Source: Schizochytrium sp. TIO01 (Eukaryota > Sar > Bigyra > Thraustochytrida > Thraustochytriidae). From it: 64,000 bases of DNA. The DNA is taken from NCBI GenBank assembly GCA_004764695.1, contig SMSO01000032.1, forward strand, positions 7,274,668-7,338,667, in the 5' to 3' direction. The position numbers and the translations under genes are program-made. Positions 40,755 to 52,151 of this stretch are shown here, piece after piece. Under the pieces are notes generated by a model that was not told the origin of the DNA, searched no databases, and was given only the letters and a program-made list of their open reading frames with translations. Each line of letters begins with the position of its first letter. The stretch's first letter is position 1.

Positions 40755-40971
40755 CGCGATGAAGAAGCAAACTCAGTCGTCGAGAAGCGTTACTTTTCTC
40801 TCTCCTCCCTCGCCCTCGCATGAAGGAGGAGACTTGATTGATATGCTGCCCCAGAAGCCATCTTGGCCAACGAAACTGGCAATGAAGTAGAAACCCATGG
40901 CCCGCGTACCGCCAGGAGCCCACCTGGAGCCAGGGCCTCGAGGCCCATCGGTTCTCGCGATGAACTCGGGG

Positions 40972-40972
<1 letters not shown>

Positions 40973-41002
<30 letters not shown>

Positions 41003-41013
41003 TGTATGTATGT
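40973..41013. repeat. (TGTA)n array
   Basis: Ten perfect ATGT units. A (TTTCTTTG)n run follows at 41080-41116. Confidence 0.95.
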
Positions 41014-41323
41014 CGATTCGCACTTCTCGTTTGGGCTCCCAGAGTTTCTTCTCAATGTTATTTTGTAGATCATAACTCTTTTGTTTCTTTGTTTCTTTGT
41101 TTCTTTGTTTCTTTGAGTTGGAAAATCTTCGGCGCTTTCATTGGCTGATTCTTGGCTGATTTCTGGCACCATTGGTGGCGCAGCCGCAGCGCTCTTTCCT
41201 GTGGCACTGTCGACGGGGAGAGATTGCCACGGGTGTCGAGCGAGGTTTTGCTAAAGAGGCCAACACTGCATTCTTTTGAGGGTAGCTTTTGGTGAAACAA
41301 CGAACCGGAGTGAGTGAACTCAA

Positions 41324-41471
41324 ATAAAACAAAACAAAACAAAACAAAACAAAACAAAACAAAACAAAACATAACAAAACAAAACAAAACAAAACAAAAG
41401 ATAACAAAGAAAAGATAAGATAACAAAAGATAACAAAGAAAAGATATCAAAACAAAAGATATCGAAATAAA
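41324..41471. repeat. (AAAAC)n array with degenerate tail
   Basis: Fifteen near-perfect AAAAC units to 41399, then a degenerate tail of GATAACAAA-type units. Confidence 0.95.
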
Positions 41472-43182
41472 AAGAGAACTTGCCAATATCATTCATGTCT
41501 CCCACCTGATAAATAGAAGGTGAACCTAGGGCATCAGATTTGTTGCTAAAAATCGTCTCCAAAGATTCAGCTGATCATCTCATCCACTGCCACCAAAACT
41601 ACAGAAAAACATACACATATACATCATTACATTTTCCGTACAAAATTATCTTTGAAAGTAAATATACAAACAAACATACGTACATACATACAAATTAGCA
41701 TTAATTCATCAACTCTAATTGATCCTGCCCAGCCCCTTTCCAGATCCCGCTATCCGTCTCTGCATCTGCAATCACTGGTACGTACCCACGCACTGATCTT
41801 TAATCTTCACGTGTTCAATCGCATTTCGTTTCCAAGATTTAGAGCTGCGGAGACCTAATAAAGAATCCATAGAAAGAAAGGCGGAGGTCGATCCCCACCA
41901 CACCTACGCCAAACCCTAGGACCCCATAGTAGTTGCCTCGCGCGTGCGTGTGCGGCGATTGTGCGGCGATTGTGCTTCTGCTGCAGTCTGGAGGACCAAT
42001 AACTCAGGGTCGAGGCAGGCACGATCGAAGATCCCACCACAGCAGCTCCAGCAAGCAGGCGGCCGTCTGCAGACGAGTGCCGAGTGATCTGGGGAATACT
42101 CACCAAACTCAGTCCTCTACAGCTTCTTCGTCGCTACGTCGCCGCTCAGAAAAGGTAGGCTCTGCCACAGATCGGCGCAGCGCCTGCCGCCGCAGGATAC
42201 TCCTATTGTAAACGTTACCAGCGGCCCTAGCACCGCGCAACAGAAATAAAAACCTAGATAGCCTTAGGGAACTACTACCGCTGGGGAAGAGGGACGATAA
42301 TAAGGTGTCTTAGGCGGTGCGCTAGGGCAGGTAGTAGCAGCTCGCGATTTGCGGATTTATTTTGACATTTCTCGTATGTGCGGCATGAACTTCTTTCTTT
42401 CTATACTTCTATTTAAGGGTGTAATAGTAGAAAGATCATTATATTAAAAGCGTCTCTGGTATTACCTACCTAGCCAACCTATGTTTTGGAACACTGTTCA
42501 TGCTTTGGAAAGCGAACGCGAAAGAGGTTTCTTGGTGCGTTGATACATTTATTAGTTGAGGCGCGTGGGTGGCTGAGGAAGAATGAGATGCGGATGCAGA
42601 CAACCTGCTGAGGCTCGACTCTTCAGGTTTTGTGCTTTCAGGTTTTCTGATAAGTCTTTGAGAACGAAACAACATACTATTCTAGCGTAACAATTGTTTG
42701 CTTATTTGCCTTCTTTCTGTACCTCCATGATTTACATTTAAATTGTATGGCTTGTGACGATGGGTGATGTTCGAGATGATCGTGGTGGCGAGAACCTATT
42801 TTGGGGGAAAACCTCGAATTGTGGGCTCTGCGATATCAGGCGCCACGATATCAGACTAAATCGAGCTTGCCCGGCGCAGCCAAGGCGTATCTATCTACCC
42901 TGGAGCATTATTCTTGAAAGGTCTTTCACGGAGAGATTTAGAAAAGGGCAGCCGCAGACACCTTTTGGCTAATGATGTCAGAATGATCTGTCTTTCATCC
43001 ACATCCATCCATCTAAAATGATCTGTCTGATTGACTTTCTTGCAATGAATCAACGAGGCACTCTATCTACTCATAGGATAAACATATATTGCCTGCATTA
43101 AGCGTACCATTTTTATTGGCGATTCCCCACTTCTTCCATCTCTGCTCATTATTACCTCACTACACTCCTCAATACATACGAT

Positions 43183-43210
43183 GACTGACTGACTGACTGA
43201 CTGACTGACT
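43183..43210. repeat. (GACT)7 array
   Basis: Seven uninterrupted GACT units, the same motif as at 37703. Confidence 0.9.
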
Positions 43211-43265
43211 TGCAATCATCATAATTCATCATAATCGCTTCATATTTCTATTAAGTTCTTACATT

Positions 43266-43336
43266 CAAACAAACAAACAAACAAACAAACAAACAAATAA
43301 ACAAATAAATAAACAAACAAATAAACAAACAAATAA
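43266..43336. repeat. (ACAA)/(ATAA) array
   Basis: Period-four units of CAAA and TAAA over about 70 bp. Confidence 0.9.
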
Positions 43337-45017
43337 GAACATAGGAAATGGCAAGCTTCCTTGCTACCTTCTGCTAGTAAGCACGACCGCCAAGTCGATA
43401 CACATGAAGAACAGACTAATGAAGAGGTTAATAACTCCGATGCGAATCATTGTCACAAATGATTCACGATCCTCCTCCGTACCTTCACACAAATAAAACA
43501 GCGAAGGCCATTTTTAGTCTTAGTCTCTTTTAGCTGACAAATCTTTCATCAGCCTTTTCTTTCAGGCGAGACTAATCGTCATTGTCCCGCCGAGTTTAGT
43601 GATGATGTTGAAAGGCAGACAATCGATCAATCTTCCGGGTTGGGTAGAACTGAAGACGATTTGAAGCGCGCTGCAAACTTTGCGTCCAAAGATACGTGTG
43701 TGCGTGGATTTATGTCTGTCGAGATAGGCTCAGAGGGCTTAGGATTCGGAATGTAAGCAATTTGATCAGTGCTACAGTATCGCAGACAGCATCATCGTCT
43801 TTAATATTGTAATTCTTCTGTGGATAAAACTTGGAAGTATAAGAAAGTAGTAATAGTAACACAATCAATATAGCTATGTTTGTATGTATGTATATAATTA
43901 CTTATTATCAGGGCGCAGGTCGCACGAGGGTCTCGACGACCGACATCGCCATTGCCACAGATACGCTGCTCTTCAGGGCCATTCGTGGCTTGTTGTGCAT
44001 GGATCGAGAGGGCAAGTTTGGAGCGGCCCAAAATGACTCGATAATCCGGAGAAGCAATCTGCAGATGGCGCCTCCATTTTGGAGTGACTCCAAGGAGCCG
44101 CCATTCTCTCCTGCTACCACTGCCCATTGGCGCAAACTTCCCAATGTGCTAGAGAGGGAAGAAGAACAAAATCGATCACTGGGAAAGCGTTATAGGCGTG
44201 TTAGTATTTGAGAAATATATATCGAAGGCTGACCAACAACACATGCTTGGTAAGAAGGGAAACAGCGAAAGTTCGAATTTGTTGCAAATCTGCTGTAACT
44301 CATAATTGATGATGCGATCTCGAGCAAAATGAACAAGAAAGTGGACTTTGACGATTAAACCTTTTTTTCTTCTTTTTTTTTACAAAGAAAGACATGCTTT
44401 CATACTACTACACTAGATATTTAATTGGTATACTTTTTATAAGGCCATTCCTCTCAAATTAAAAATAATTTTGAAATTGTTATTTTTAAAAAAGAAAATA
44501 GATTTAGTTTCAAAATAATCAGCTTGAGCTTTTTCTTTCGAAGGAGATGATCATAGAAAGAAAGTATCAAAATAGTAATAAAAAAGAACAAGAGTTCCCC
44601 CTTTTCATTTCAATTAATAATTTTTAAAAAACAATGCTGTAATGAGGAAAGTATCAGCGTCGGCTTGTGGCCACCATCCACGCGACTGGGGCTGACGGAC
44701 TGTAGTAGGGCGGAGAATCACGCAGGGCCTAGTACCGCAGGCAGCCGGGGCATATTCTTTGGACCTAATGGCGCACGCACCCTGACTGGCTGGGCCACAG
44801 GCCTCGATTAGAGCGTATTGAAAACAACGAGCGACAATCATCGTCTCTCCAATAGCTTGCTTTGCATCTATTCCAACATACTAAACAAATCGTTTTAATT
44901 TATAAATAACTTTGTTTTCAAGAATATCAAAAATAGAGAAAATAATGGCATAAAGTACCATTCATTCATACAGCTAGCTTCGAATAAAAGAAAAGAAGTA
45001 ATTTTTAGCATCAGTGA

Positions 45018-45057
45018 TTCTTCTCCTCCTTCTCCTCCTTCTTCTCCTTCTTCTCTT
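45018..45057. repeat. CTT/CTC pyrimidine array
   Basis: A homopyrimidine run of mixed CTT and CTC triplets. Confidence 0.85.
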
Positions 45058-47090
45058 TACTAAGCTTGTCTTTACTCCGAATGCAAGCAGGAATTAATTT
45101 GGTACGAACCTTCGCAGACATTGGCTCTAAAAAGTTTGTATGTATATTTGGGTTTCTGACCTTGCGTGGGCTGAGTGGAGATTTTCACTTCGTATTGGGA
45201 AGGAAGCACGCTCCTCCTGATGCTACTGCGGAAACGAGATAGGAAGATGGAAGAAAAAGGAGCCAATCCAAGGAGCGCTCGAGAATGTGATTTTTTAATT
45301 TTCACTATTGAATCATCATCACCATCGCTCATTACTGCCTTTTCTTGATTTTACAAAAGGGGAAAGGCGGAGGTAAAGCAGGTAGGAAGGTAGCAGTAGG
45401 TATACATACCCCTCCCTGTCTTAATGTCTGCGAGTAGAATGGCGGTCTGGTTCTGTTTTGTTTTTCAACACAGATTAGATTCTTTCTCTTCACATCGAAA
45501 ATGAAATAGCTCTTTCTCTCAAGTTCTGTGGCCCACTCACTGAAAGAAAAGAGTAATGAAAATAGCGAATTTCTAAAATATTCATAAGAATGCCACTTCT
45601 GTTGTAAGGCACCTTCGTCGTAGTGTTGGGCGGAAGACAGGAGTGACACAAGCATATATGCATGCGCCTAAAAGGGCGATGATGCCAGTCGATAGAATGG
45701 ATCGCTTACTGTAGTCTTACATACATTTCGGGCTAATACTAAAGACAAAAGCCTTTTATACCTATAAGTTCATTGATGGATTGATTGTTTTGAATTCTTT
45801 TATTTGATTTGTCCTCTGTTTTTTATTGTTTTAATTTTATAATAAGCAAAACTTCTGCGGAGATTGTTGATTTCAAGTTTCCAGGGTTCTGTTTTGCCAA
45901 GTGAATGCATGTGGCATGGAATTGTCTTTTCTATCGAAAGACCTGCGTTGAGGAAACAAATCTCAGAGCCTGTTGCCCTTCGATTCAATGCGGTTTTCGT
46001 CATCAGAGCACTCCCACGCCCATCACGAGAATGGAAATGGGCGTGGAACAAGACTCCTGTTCCTAAGAATGTAACCATCAAAAGAGCCCGAATGAAACGT
46101 GCAAATGGAACAAAACCTCGATGGCCAAATACAACTTTCGCCATCTAGCACCCTCCTAAACAGTGGTATGAACTCCATCCACCTAACCATCACCGTGGTT
46201 TCATTCATTTACAATTTAGAAGCCCAGCCACTCAGCAGCCAGCCCAGTCTAGCTCTATCATGCGGCCCAAAAGTAACAGTTTTATGATGAACCTTTCCTC
46301 GCGTGCGATCGACCAGCCTCAGCAAACCTTCGCCATCTTGCACATTGCACGACGACGAGTGGCTGGCTGGAGCAGGGCGTGGCTGCGACATCGAATTCAT
46401 GGATCTTGGACGCACAACCGCACGATCGAATGTGAGCGACTCGCAAAGATTTTCAAGGTGCTGGATTTTGCCATGCCATTATCATTCCATGGTCCTCCAA
46501 CCTAACTGTAGCACAGGCTTCGTTGACTCCCAATTTAATTTGGGTCAACTAGCCCATCATTGACGACAATGCTCCTCCTCGGATCGGATGCGGCTTTTGG
46601 GTAAATTTGCGTGCGGATCTCCTCCTTCACGGTCAAACCAGTCCGCGATCGATGCCTAACCACGGCGCTTTCTAGTAGTAGGAACACCAAATCGAGCTCA
46701 AGATTGAATAAACTCCACTCCCTGCCTCCTGCAAGCAAACAAGAATGAGCCTTAGAGCGCAGCATCGCCCAAGTATTCGAGCTTGAAATTGGCGCATCCA
46801 TCGCGTAGCAAGTTGTGCTCTTAGATGGCGCTGCTGCCTTATTAAAATAAAATAAAAATTATTAGTGGATGGAAGTGAAAACAGAGAGACGAGCAGAGAG
46901 AAAGGAGACGCAGAGGCTGTGACAGACTGGGAAGAGAAAGAAGATATGTGGAGACTCTACCGAGGAGCGATTTGAACCTTTTAAGATGGTTTTGGAAGCT
47001 TGTGCACCTTCGCAATGAATACTATGTGGTACCTACTAACTAAGGGGGTAGGCTTACTTCTGGGGAGGGCAGAACTACCTGCTCCGAGTT

Positions 47091-47123
47091 TCGTCATTTA
47101 TTCGTCATTTATTCGTCATTCAT
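47091..47123. repeat. 11-bp unit, three copies
   Basis: TCGTCATTTAT repeated three times, the last copy with one substitution. Confidence 0.9.
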
Positions 47124-47970
47124 TTGATTTGTTTTTGTTTCAAATATAAAATTGAAAATAATTATCAGGGAGGTCGATGATGCGCGTTTGCCTATGTGTA
47201 GTCGATAGCACCTGGCACTTTCTGCGGCGAATTTAATTGTATTACAGCTCTTGATTGGAACGTACTTTCCTCGAATTCATGCGAATCCTTTTTACAGTCT
47301 ATAAATATATATATAATTATTTTTTTATTCTATAATTATACAATGGCCATGTAAATAAGTAACAACAATAAATTTTATGCTTCAGTAGAGAAATGACAAT
47401 ACTTTGATTTATCATCATTTCCAAGAAGATTGGTGGAGCACCTCAATCGCAATGGAAATGGCAGATTTTATGCGCGACGCCATATTGCTCGCTCTGACCA
47501 GGCAGCCGGAGACCCATGAGCATATTAGGGCTGGTACGATTTCATCCACCATTCCAAGTTAAACTAAGAATGGCAGGAATGACTTAGATTGGCAGATTCT
47601 CTGCTAGTCAAATGAATACCCCCGAGCTCTATAGACTAATTAATCATATTGATTGATCGATTGATTTTCATAGATACAGACTGCTATAGAAAACTTGGCG
47701 CCAAGTAAAGAAAGCAAAAAGGCAAGAAAGCAGCTTCTCTTCTAATCGCTGGGGCCTCGACAGGCAAAAGATGCCGACACGAGTCCGTCGTCAAGTGCGT
47801 GTACCTTTACCCATCAACGCTTTCCTCGACGAGAAGTCGTCGGAGGAAGGTTTGGCACGGGCGTCACTCCCTTTGGCAAAGTCTGAACCGTGAATGGTTT
47901 TATTCTTTCACTCACTCATTCATTCCTTCATTCCTCTAAACATAACTCTTCTTTTCTTCTCTTTTCTTTT

Positions 47971-48024
47971 GCTCTGCTTTGCTTTGCTTTGCTTTGCTTT
48001 GCTTTGCTTTGCTTTGCTTTGCTT
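47971..48024. repeat. Second (GCTTT)n array
   Basis: Ten GCTTT units, same orientation as the array at 18828. Pyrimidine-rich CTTTT sequence flanks it on both sides. Confidence 0.95.
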
Positions 48025-48311
48025 TTCTTTTTGCTTTTCTTATGCTGTTTTCCCTCTCTTTCATAATTGGTATCTAGCGTCACCTTTTTTCCTCCAATTA
48101 CCAACAAAGAAAGTGAAAGGAAAGAAATACTTCGCATATTATTTCGAATGGTACAGTACGAATGTAGAATACAAATAAATATACAGAAGAGACAACCCAA
48201 ATTAAAAGTGCTAGCAAAGCTAGCTAGCTACCAACCCACTCACCTTACCTACCTAGCTTCGCATCCTTTTGCATTTACATTTTGGACAATGATGCTGAGA
48301 ATTAATTCGAA

Positions 48312-48337
48312 CGGGAAGATCACACGGGAAGATCACA
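48312..48337. repeat. 13-bp exact duplication
   Basis: CGGGAAGATCACA occurs twice in direct succession. Confidence 0.9.
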
Positions 48338-50403
48338 CGACCAGAGAGACACGCGAACCCTGTCTCCCACAACCAACCCTCTTCTGGGGCGCCCAATCAT
48401 CGCTCGCATCGCTAATGATCTGATAATAATAACTTGTGCGAGCGAGAGTCGTCCACTCCAATCCCTCTCGCTGCGTAAGGCGTGTTTCAGGGTCTGATCT
48501 CAAACCCAATTAGAACCTTCGCTCTGATTCAATCGGCTCCGACGCTCGTGCTTTACATGTACATAAGCCATCTCATCGCACTTTATGCCTGCCTGTCATA
48601 ATAAACAAAGAGACCTCAAGATTTCTTTTCTCATCCATGCGATTGACGCTCTTTAATCTTTCAATGCTCGGCCAATAAAACTAAATGGCAGAACAGAAGA
48701 GTTTCACTGCTCTGTAGTGATTCGCTTGCGTGGCTGATCAAGACGGGAGAAGCGTCGCTCTGAATGGAGAAGGCACGACGGTCATTGGTCCAAGGTCGCG
48801 AGGAGTCAGACCTCCGGACGGGCGGAGTGTACTCATTTGGTGCGGCCATCATTAATTATCCCCAAGCAGCCTGATGACGACCTTTTAAGCCGCGCTGGGT
48901 TGCCTCTTTCCTTCTGTTCCCGGCTATGTTAATGATGGCCCTTTGAAGGTTATTAAAGAAATGATTTCTTCTTTGGTTGATAATTTCTGCTTTTAGTAAA
49001 ATGAAACTTTTGCATTTTTTATATCTTTATTTTTTTAATTAAACAATAATAATATTAAACGTTTTATTTTAGTATCAGTAAAAACCATATTTAAAATGAA
49101 ATGCTTTAGGGAATGTAATTAATTATCTTGTTCATTTCTCAATTTTGTTTGGTTATGTATTTTTCAGCAGCATGGGAATAAAACTTGTAAATCTTTTTTC
49201 TTTTGTCTTTTTTTAGTTAATAAAACAAATAAGCTATTTAGTGCTCTGCAAACAAAAGAAAAGTGAATGAACAAACAACTAGTCGATCAGATTTGGGCAC
49301 ATCGATCCAAAGCAATCCGTGCTCCAGGAATGCACGCATTCTTCAGGAGGTCGATTCAAACTGGCCAGCAGCGATCAGAATGAGTCATCAATCAAACAAG
49401 CAATACTAGCTACTAAGCTTGGGCTTATTTATGAGCCAAGAATCGCCTGCCTCTTCGAGAAAGGGGGCGATTGAACCAGATTCTATTTTGGAATTCGCTA
49501 ATTTATATTTTTCTTTTTTGATTTGTTATATATACATAAAAATGAATGTAAATGACAATGATGAAACTGATCTGGTAACTCTGGCTTTCAAGTTAATTAA
49601 GCATTACAATTTTCATCGAAAACAAATTACCCCGGAAAAGATTAGGCATTTTCGCAATTACATCTAATTACATTCTTCAACTTTCTGTCATTCTTTTCTA
49701 TTTCGACATCTTTTCTTACTATCATCTTTTCTTCAACTTTTAAAATGAAAAGGCCGAAAAAAAATACTCATGTCAGGGGCCTCTTTTTCATTTTCTTTTT
49801 TCTGTGTCTGTCGCTCCTTTTCTCCAATTCCATTTAGGTACCCCCACTACATGTCCCCTCCTGCGGCAAGGCATTGGAGGTAGTGGGGCAACGAAAGTGG
49901 ACGAGCACCGCGAGGAAGGATCCGAAAACAGGGATAATAATTTATTCTTCTCAATTAGTGCTCTCAATATGGAGGAAAGCGTATTTTAATCTCATTTCGA
50001 AGTGGCTTCAAAAGAAAGGGTTTTAAAAGGGTCTTTGGAACGAGGAATGTGAATCGTAGCTTTCGAAATAAAAACTATAGAAATAGCTGAATATTTAAAA
50101 ATGAATGTTAATATCTTCTTTGAATGAAAATAAAAAGACATAAATAAAAAATAAATAACTCTGTCGCGTTGAATTTATTTAATTTGCTTACGATCACTAC
50201 TACACCTTGGCTGGCCTTGAGAACCGATCGCAGCGTGATGCAGAACGAAGATCGCTAGAGAAGAAGAGCGAGCACCCAAAGACGAGGAGGCCGTCCCAGT
50301 TGAGCAAAGATGGGATAGCTTGAACAGGTTTTTGGTGGAGACATAGACGTCTTTCTCCCTGTTTCGTTTCGTACGTAGCTTTTGGTCTTCATCTCATGCA
50401 TTT

Positions 50404-50606
50404 ATTTCCCTTTCCTTCCTTCCTTTCTTTTCTTTTAAAAATACAAAACAGAGAGAAAAGAGAGAGGCAAACTAAGAGAGAAGAGAGAAAGGAAAAGGAA
50501 GAAAGAAAAGAGAGCAGAAAGAGATAACAAGAGAGGGAAGGAGTGGAAAAAGGAAGAGAGGAGAGGAGGAACAGAACGAGAGGAAGAAGAAGAAGAAGAG
50601 AGCGAG
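50404..50606. repeat. Pyrimidine tract then long polypurine tract
   Basis: Pyrimidines dominate 50404-50436. From about 50449 to 50606 the plus strand is almost entirely A and G, with only scattered C or T. The two halves are partly complementary. The 3' end lies about 490 bp upstream of the ATG of the orphan gene at 51093, so it may lie in or near that gene's promoter. Confidence 0.85.
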
Positions 50607-51092
50607 CCCCTGCTTCTCCCTCTAAAGACCACTGGCAGACCAATAATAAGGTAGAGCTCCCTCATAATATAGTAGCAAAGGAGGCTCGGCGAGCAGCAGC
50701 TCAAATCGGCAAGCAAAAACCAATCTCGACGATCCTGAACAAACCGAGCAAACCGAGCAAATCCTGCATATAATCTTAGGAGCTCTCCTGATCGGCGAAC
50801 AAACCAGCGAGTCTTTCAAGATTCCAAAACAAAACCGCAATTGATTGACATCGATTGTGTGCGACTACAACAATCAACAACAACAATAAAGCATATATAC
50901 CGTCAAATTGACATTTGCTAATATCGGTGCTGCTATCCCGGTCTTTCCGAATCTGTCAATCAAACTCAACCAATCACACTAAACTCTGATCGGTGTGCTT
51001 TGCTTGACCCTTTGGCAAGCACTACCTCATACAAATCGCGTGAAAGACAAGAAAGACCTATCTTGAGCCTTCACAAAACCACAAACAGCACC
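50607..51092 (+). promoter_or_regulatory. Upstream region and leader of the orphan gene
   Basis: A TATATA element at 50894-50899 lies about 195 bp before the ATG at 51093 and could be a TATA box. The last 200 bases are rich in C and A (for example CAACAACAACAATAA near 50877 and CACAAACAGCACC just before the ATG), as in leaders of strongly expressed eukaryotic genes. The start and TATA assignments are inference from position and composition only. Confidence 0.3.
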
Positions 51093-52151
51093 ATGCCTTT
51101 CTCCGACATCAACTCCTGCCTTGATGACTTCGACCCGACATCTTGGGGCATGTTCTACCACAGCAACATCAACTCATCGCACAATCTGATGACAGCAGAC
51201 CTTAACCTTCATGCCGGTGAAGACGAGTTCTTTCTCTCCCCGCCTACGATGGACTCCACTGCCAAGACCATGATGCCTCTTGGTGCCAACAACAACATCC
51301 TCAACAAGACCCATCAGGTTCGCGTTCGTGACATTAAGCAGGAGATCAGCGCTCTTGCTACTCGTGCTGGAAACCCGGATGCTCCCAAGACTAGCATGGA
51401 GATCTTCATGACCCATGTTCGCACCATGGCTGATGGCACCACTGACGCAAGCGGAATCATGTCCAGGGAATGCTTTGATGAGTGGGAGGCAAGCCGCAAG
51501 TCAAAGCTCAAGAACCCGCACCTCACTTTCGTCCACACTGTCCGCTCACATGTTACTGGCGACCCCAAAACTGGACGCAACCCGTTCCCTGAAAATGTTG
51601 AGACTTCTCTCCTCAAGCTCTTCCGCCGCAGGCAGATCTGGCCCTGCTTCCGTGGCACTCGCGTTAAATACGGCATTCGTGGCATGTTTGTCACTGGTTT
51701 CCACGAGGCTCGCCGTTTGAAGAATGAGAACTGCAGTGGTAATGTTAAGATTGAGGCTTCCCCTGTCAAGGCTGCCCCTTCTCCCCAGAAGCGCAAGGTG
51801 CTTCCCGTGTCCCGCATGGCGCCGGCCACTCGCCCTCGCACTCTCATTGGTCAGGACTCTATGGACTCCTGCTTTTCCGATGTTACCACCGCAATGTACG
51901 ACTCAGCATGGGAGCCCTTCGCCATGCAGAACAGCCTCGATGCTGCAATTGGCCTCACTGATGAGCGCGATTTCTGCTCTCTTGACGACGACGTCGCAAC
52001 ATGCACAATGCTTTCCCCAGATGACTACTTCGAGGAGGTCCTCGAGCTCTTGGTCCAGGACTACCACGGCAAACCATACGGCAACCAGACAAAGCGCGCA
52101 GCTGACTGGGACTTTGACCTCGCTGAGCTCAAAAAGTGCAAAGTCTTGTAG
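51093..52151 (+). CDS. Orphan 352-aa acidic-basic-acidic protein, possibly nuclear
   Basis: I do not recognise the family. The frame stays open upstream to a TTG at 51000, but the ATG at 51093 (context ACCATGC) is the sensible start, giving 352 residues. Residues 1-60 are acidic and Ser/Asn-rich. Residues 75-211 look like a folded core, with a strongly basic end containing NPFP (163-166), LFRRR (176-180) and FHEARRLK (203-210). A Pro/Lys linker follows with a nuclear-signal-like PQKRKV (231-236). Residues 290-345 are acidic, with aromatic and Leu residues as in activation regions. NPFP followed by FxxARRxK faintly recalls TALE homeodomains, but spacing is about 14 residues too long and the key Trp is absent. 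Codons are strongly C-ending, unlike the neighbouring genes, which suggests high expression. AATAAA lies at 52394 and 52432. Coding status is firm; function is open. Confidence 0.85.
   Translation: MPFSDINSCLDDFDPTSWGMFYHSNINSSHNLMTADLNLHAGEDEFFLSPPTMDSTAKTMMPLGANNNILNKTHQVRVRDIKQEISALATRAGNPDAPKTSMEIFMTHVRTMADGTTDASGIMSRECFDEWEASRKSKLKNPHLTFVHTVRSHVTGDPKTGRNPFPENVETSLLKLFRRRQIWPCFRGTRVKYGIRGMFVTGFHEARRLKNENCSGNVKIEASPVKAAPSPQKRKVLPVSRMAPATRPRTLIGQDSMDSCFSDVTTAMYDSAWEPFAMQNSLDAAIGLTDERDFCSLDDDVATCTMLSPDDYFEEVLELLVQDYHGKPYGNQTKRAADWDFDLAELKKCKVL

Larger units (their letters stand above)
38001..43400. other. Non-coding, highest microsatellite density
   Basis: Long arrays of GAAA, CCTC, ATTT/GTTT, GAAT, CTTT, TGTA, AAAAC and ACAA occur within 5.4 kb, mostly at the edges of GC-richer patches. 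The 216-codon minus-strand frame at 37706-38356, the longest left of 50 kb, is an artefact of three such arrays. Nothing between the arrays resembles a known protein or RNA. Confidence 0.55.
43401..47880. other. Non-coding spacer
   Basis: A GC-richer patch at 43900-44200, an AT-rich stretch at 44340-44640, and GC-richer DNA at 45860-46800. The last is open on both strands for about 95-115 codons (45800-46148), including an ATG-started minus frame with a hydrophobic N-terminus but no family match. An 11-bp triplet repeat lies at 47091. I see no RNA gene. Confidence 0.5.
47881..50400. other. AT-rich non-coding DNA before the gene cluster
   Basis: Contains the second GCTTT array, a 13-bp direct duplication at 48312-48337, a GC-richer patch at 48290-48920, and an AT-rich stretch from 48930 to 50170. 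No frame exceeds 118 codons and none has a recognisable domain. Confidence 0.5.

Noticed and set aside
45800-46144. 114-codon ATG-started minus ORF with hydrophobic N-terminus
   Set aside because: It could pass for a small secreted protein, but the opposite strand is equally open and nothing else supports it.
1-50400. CRISPR array or telomeric repeats
   Set aside because: All arrays are simple microsatellites without spacers, and no TTAGGG-type runs occur.
51314-51847. 177-codon minus ORF and 152-codon plus ORF (51724-52182) overlapping the orphan gene
   Set aside because: Shadows created by the strong C-ending codon bias of the real gene.
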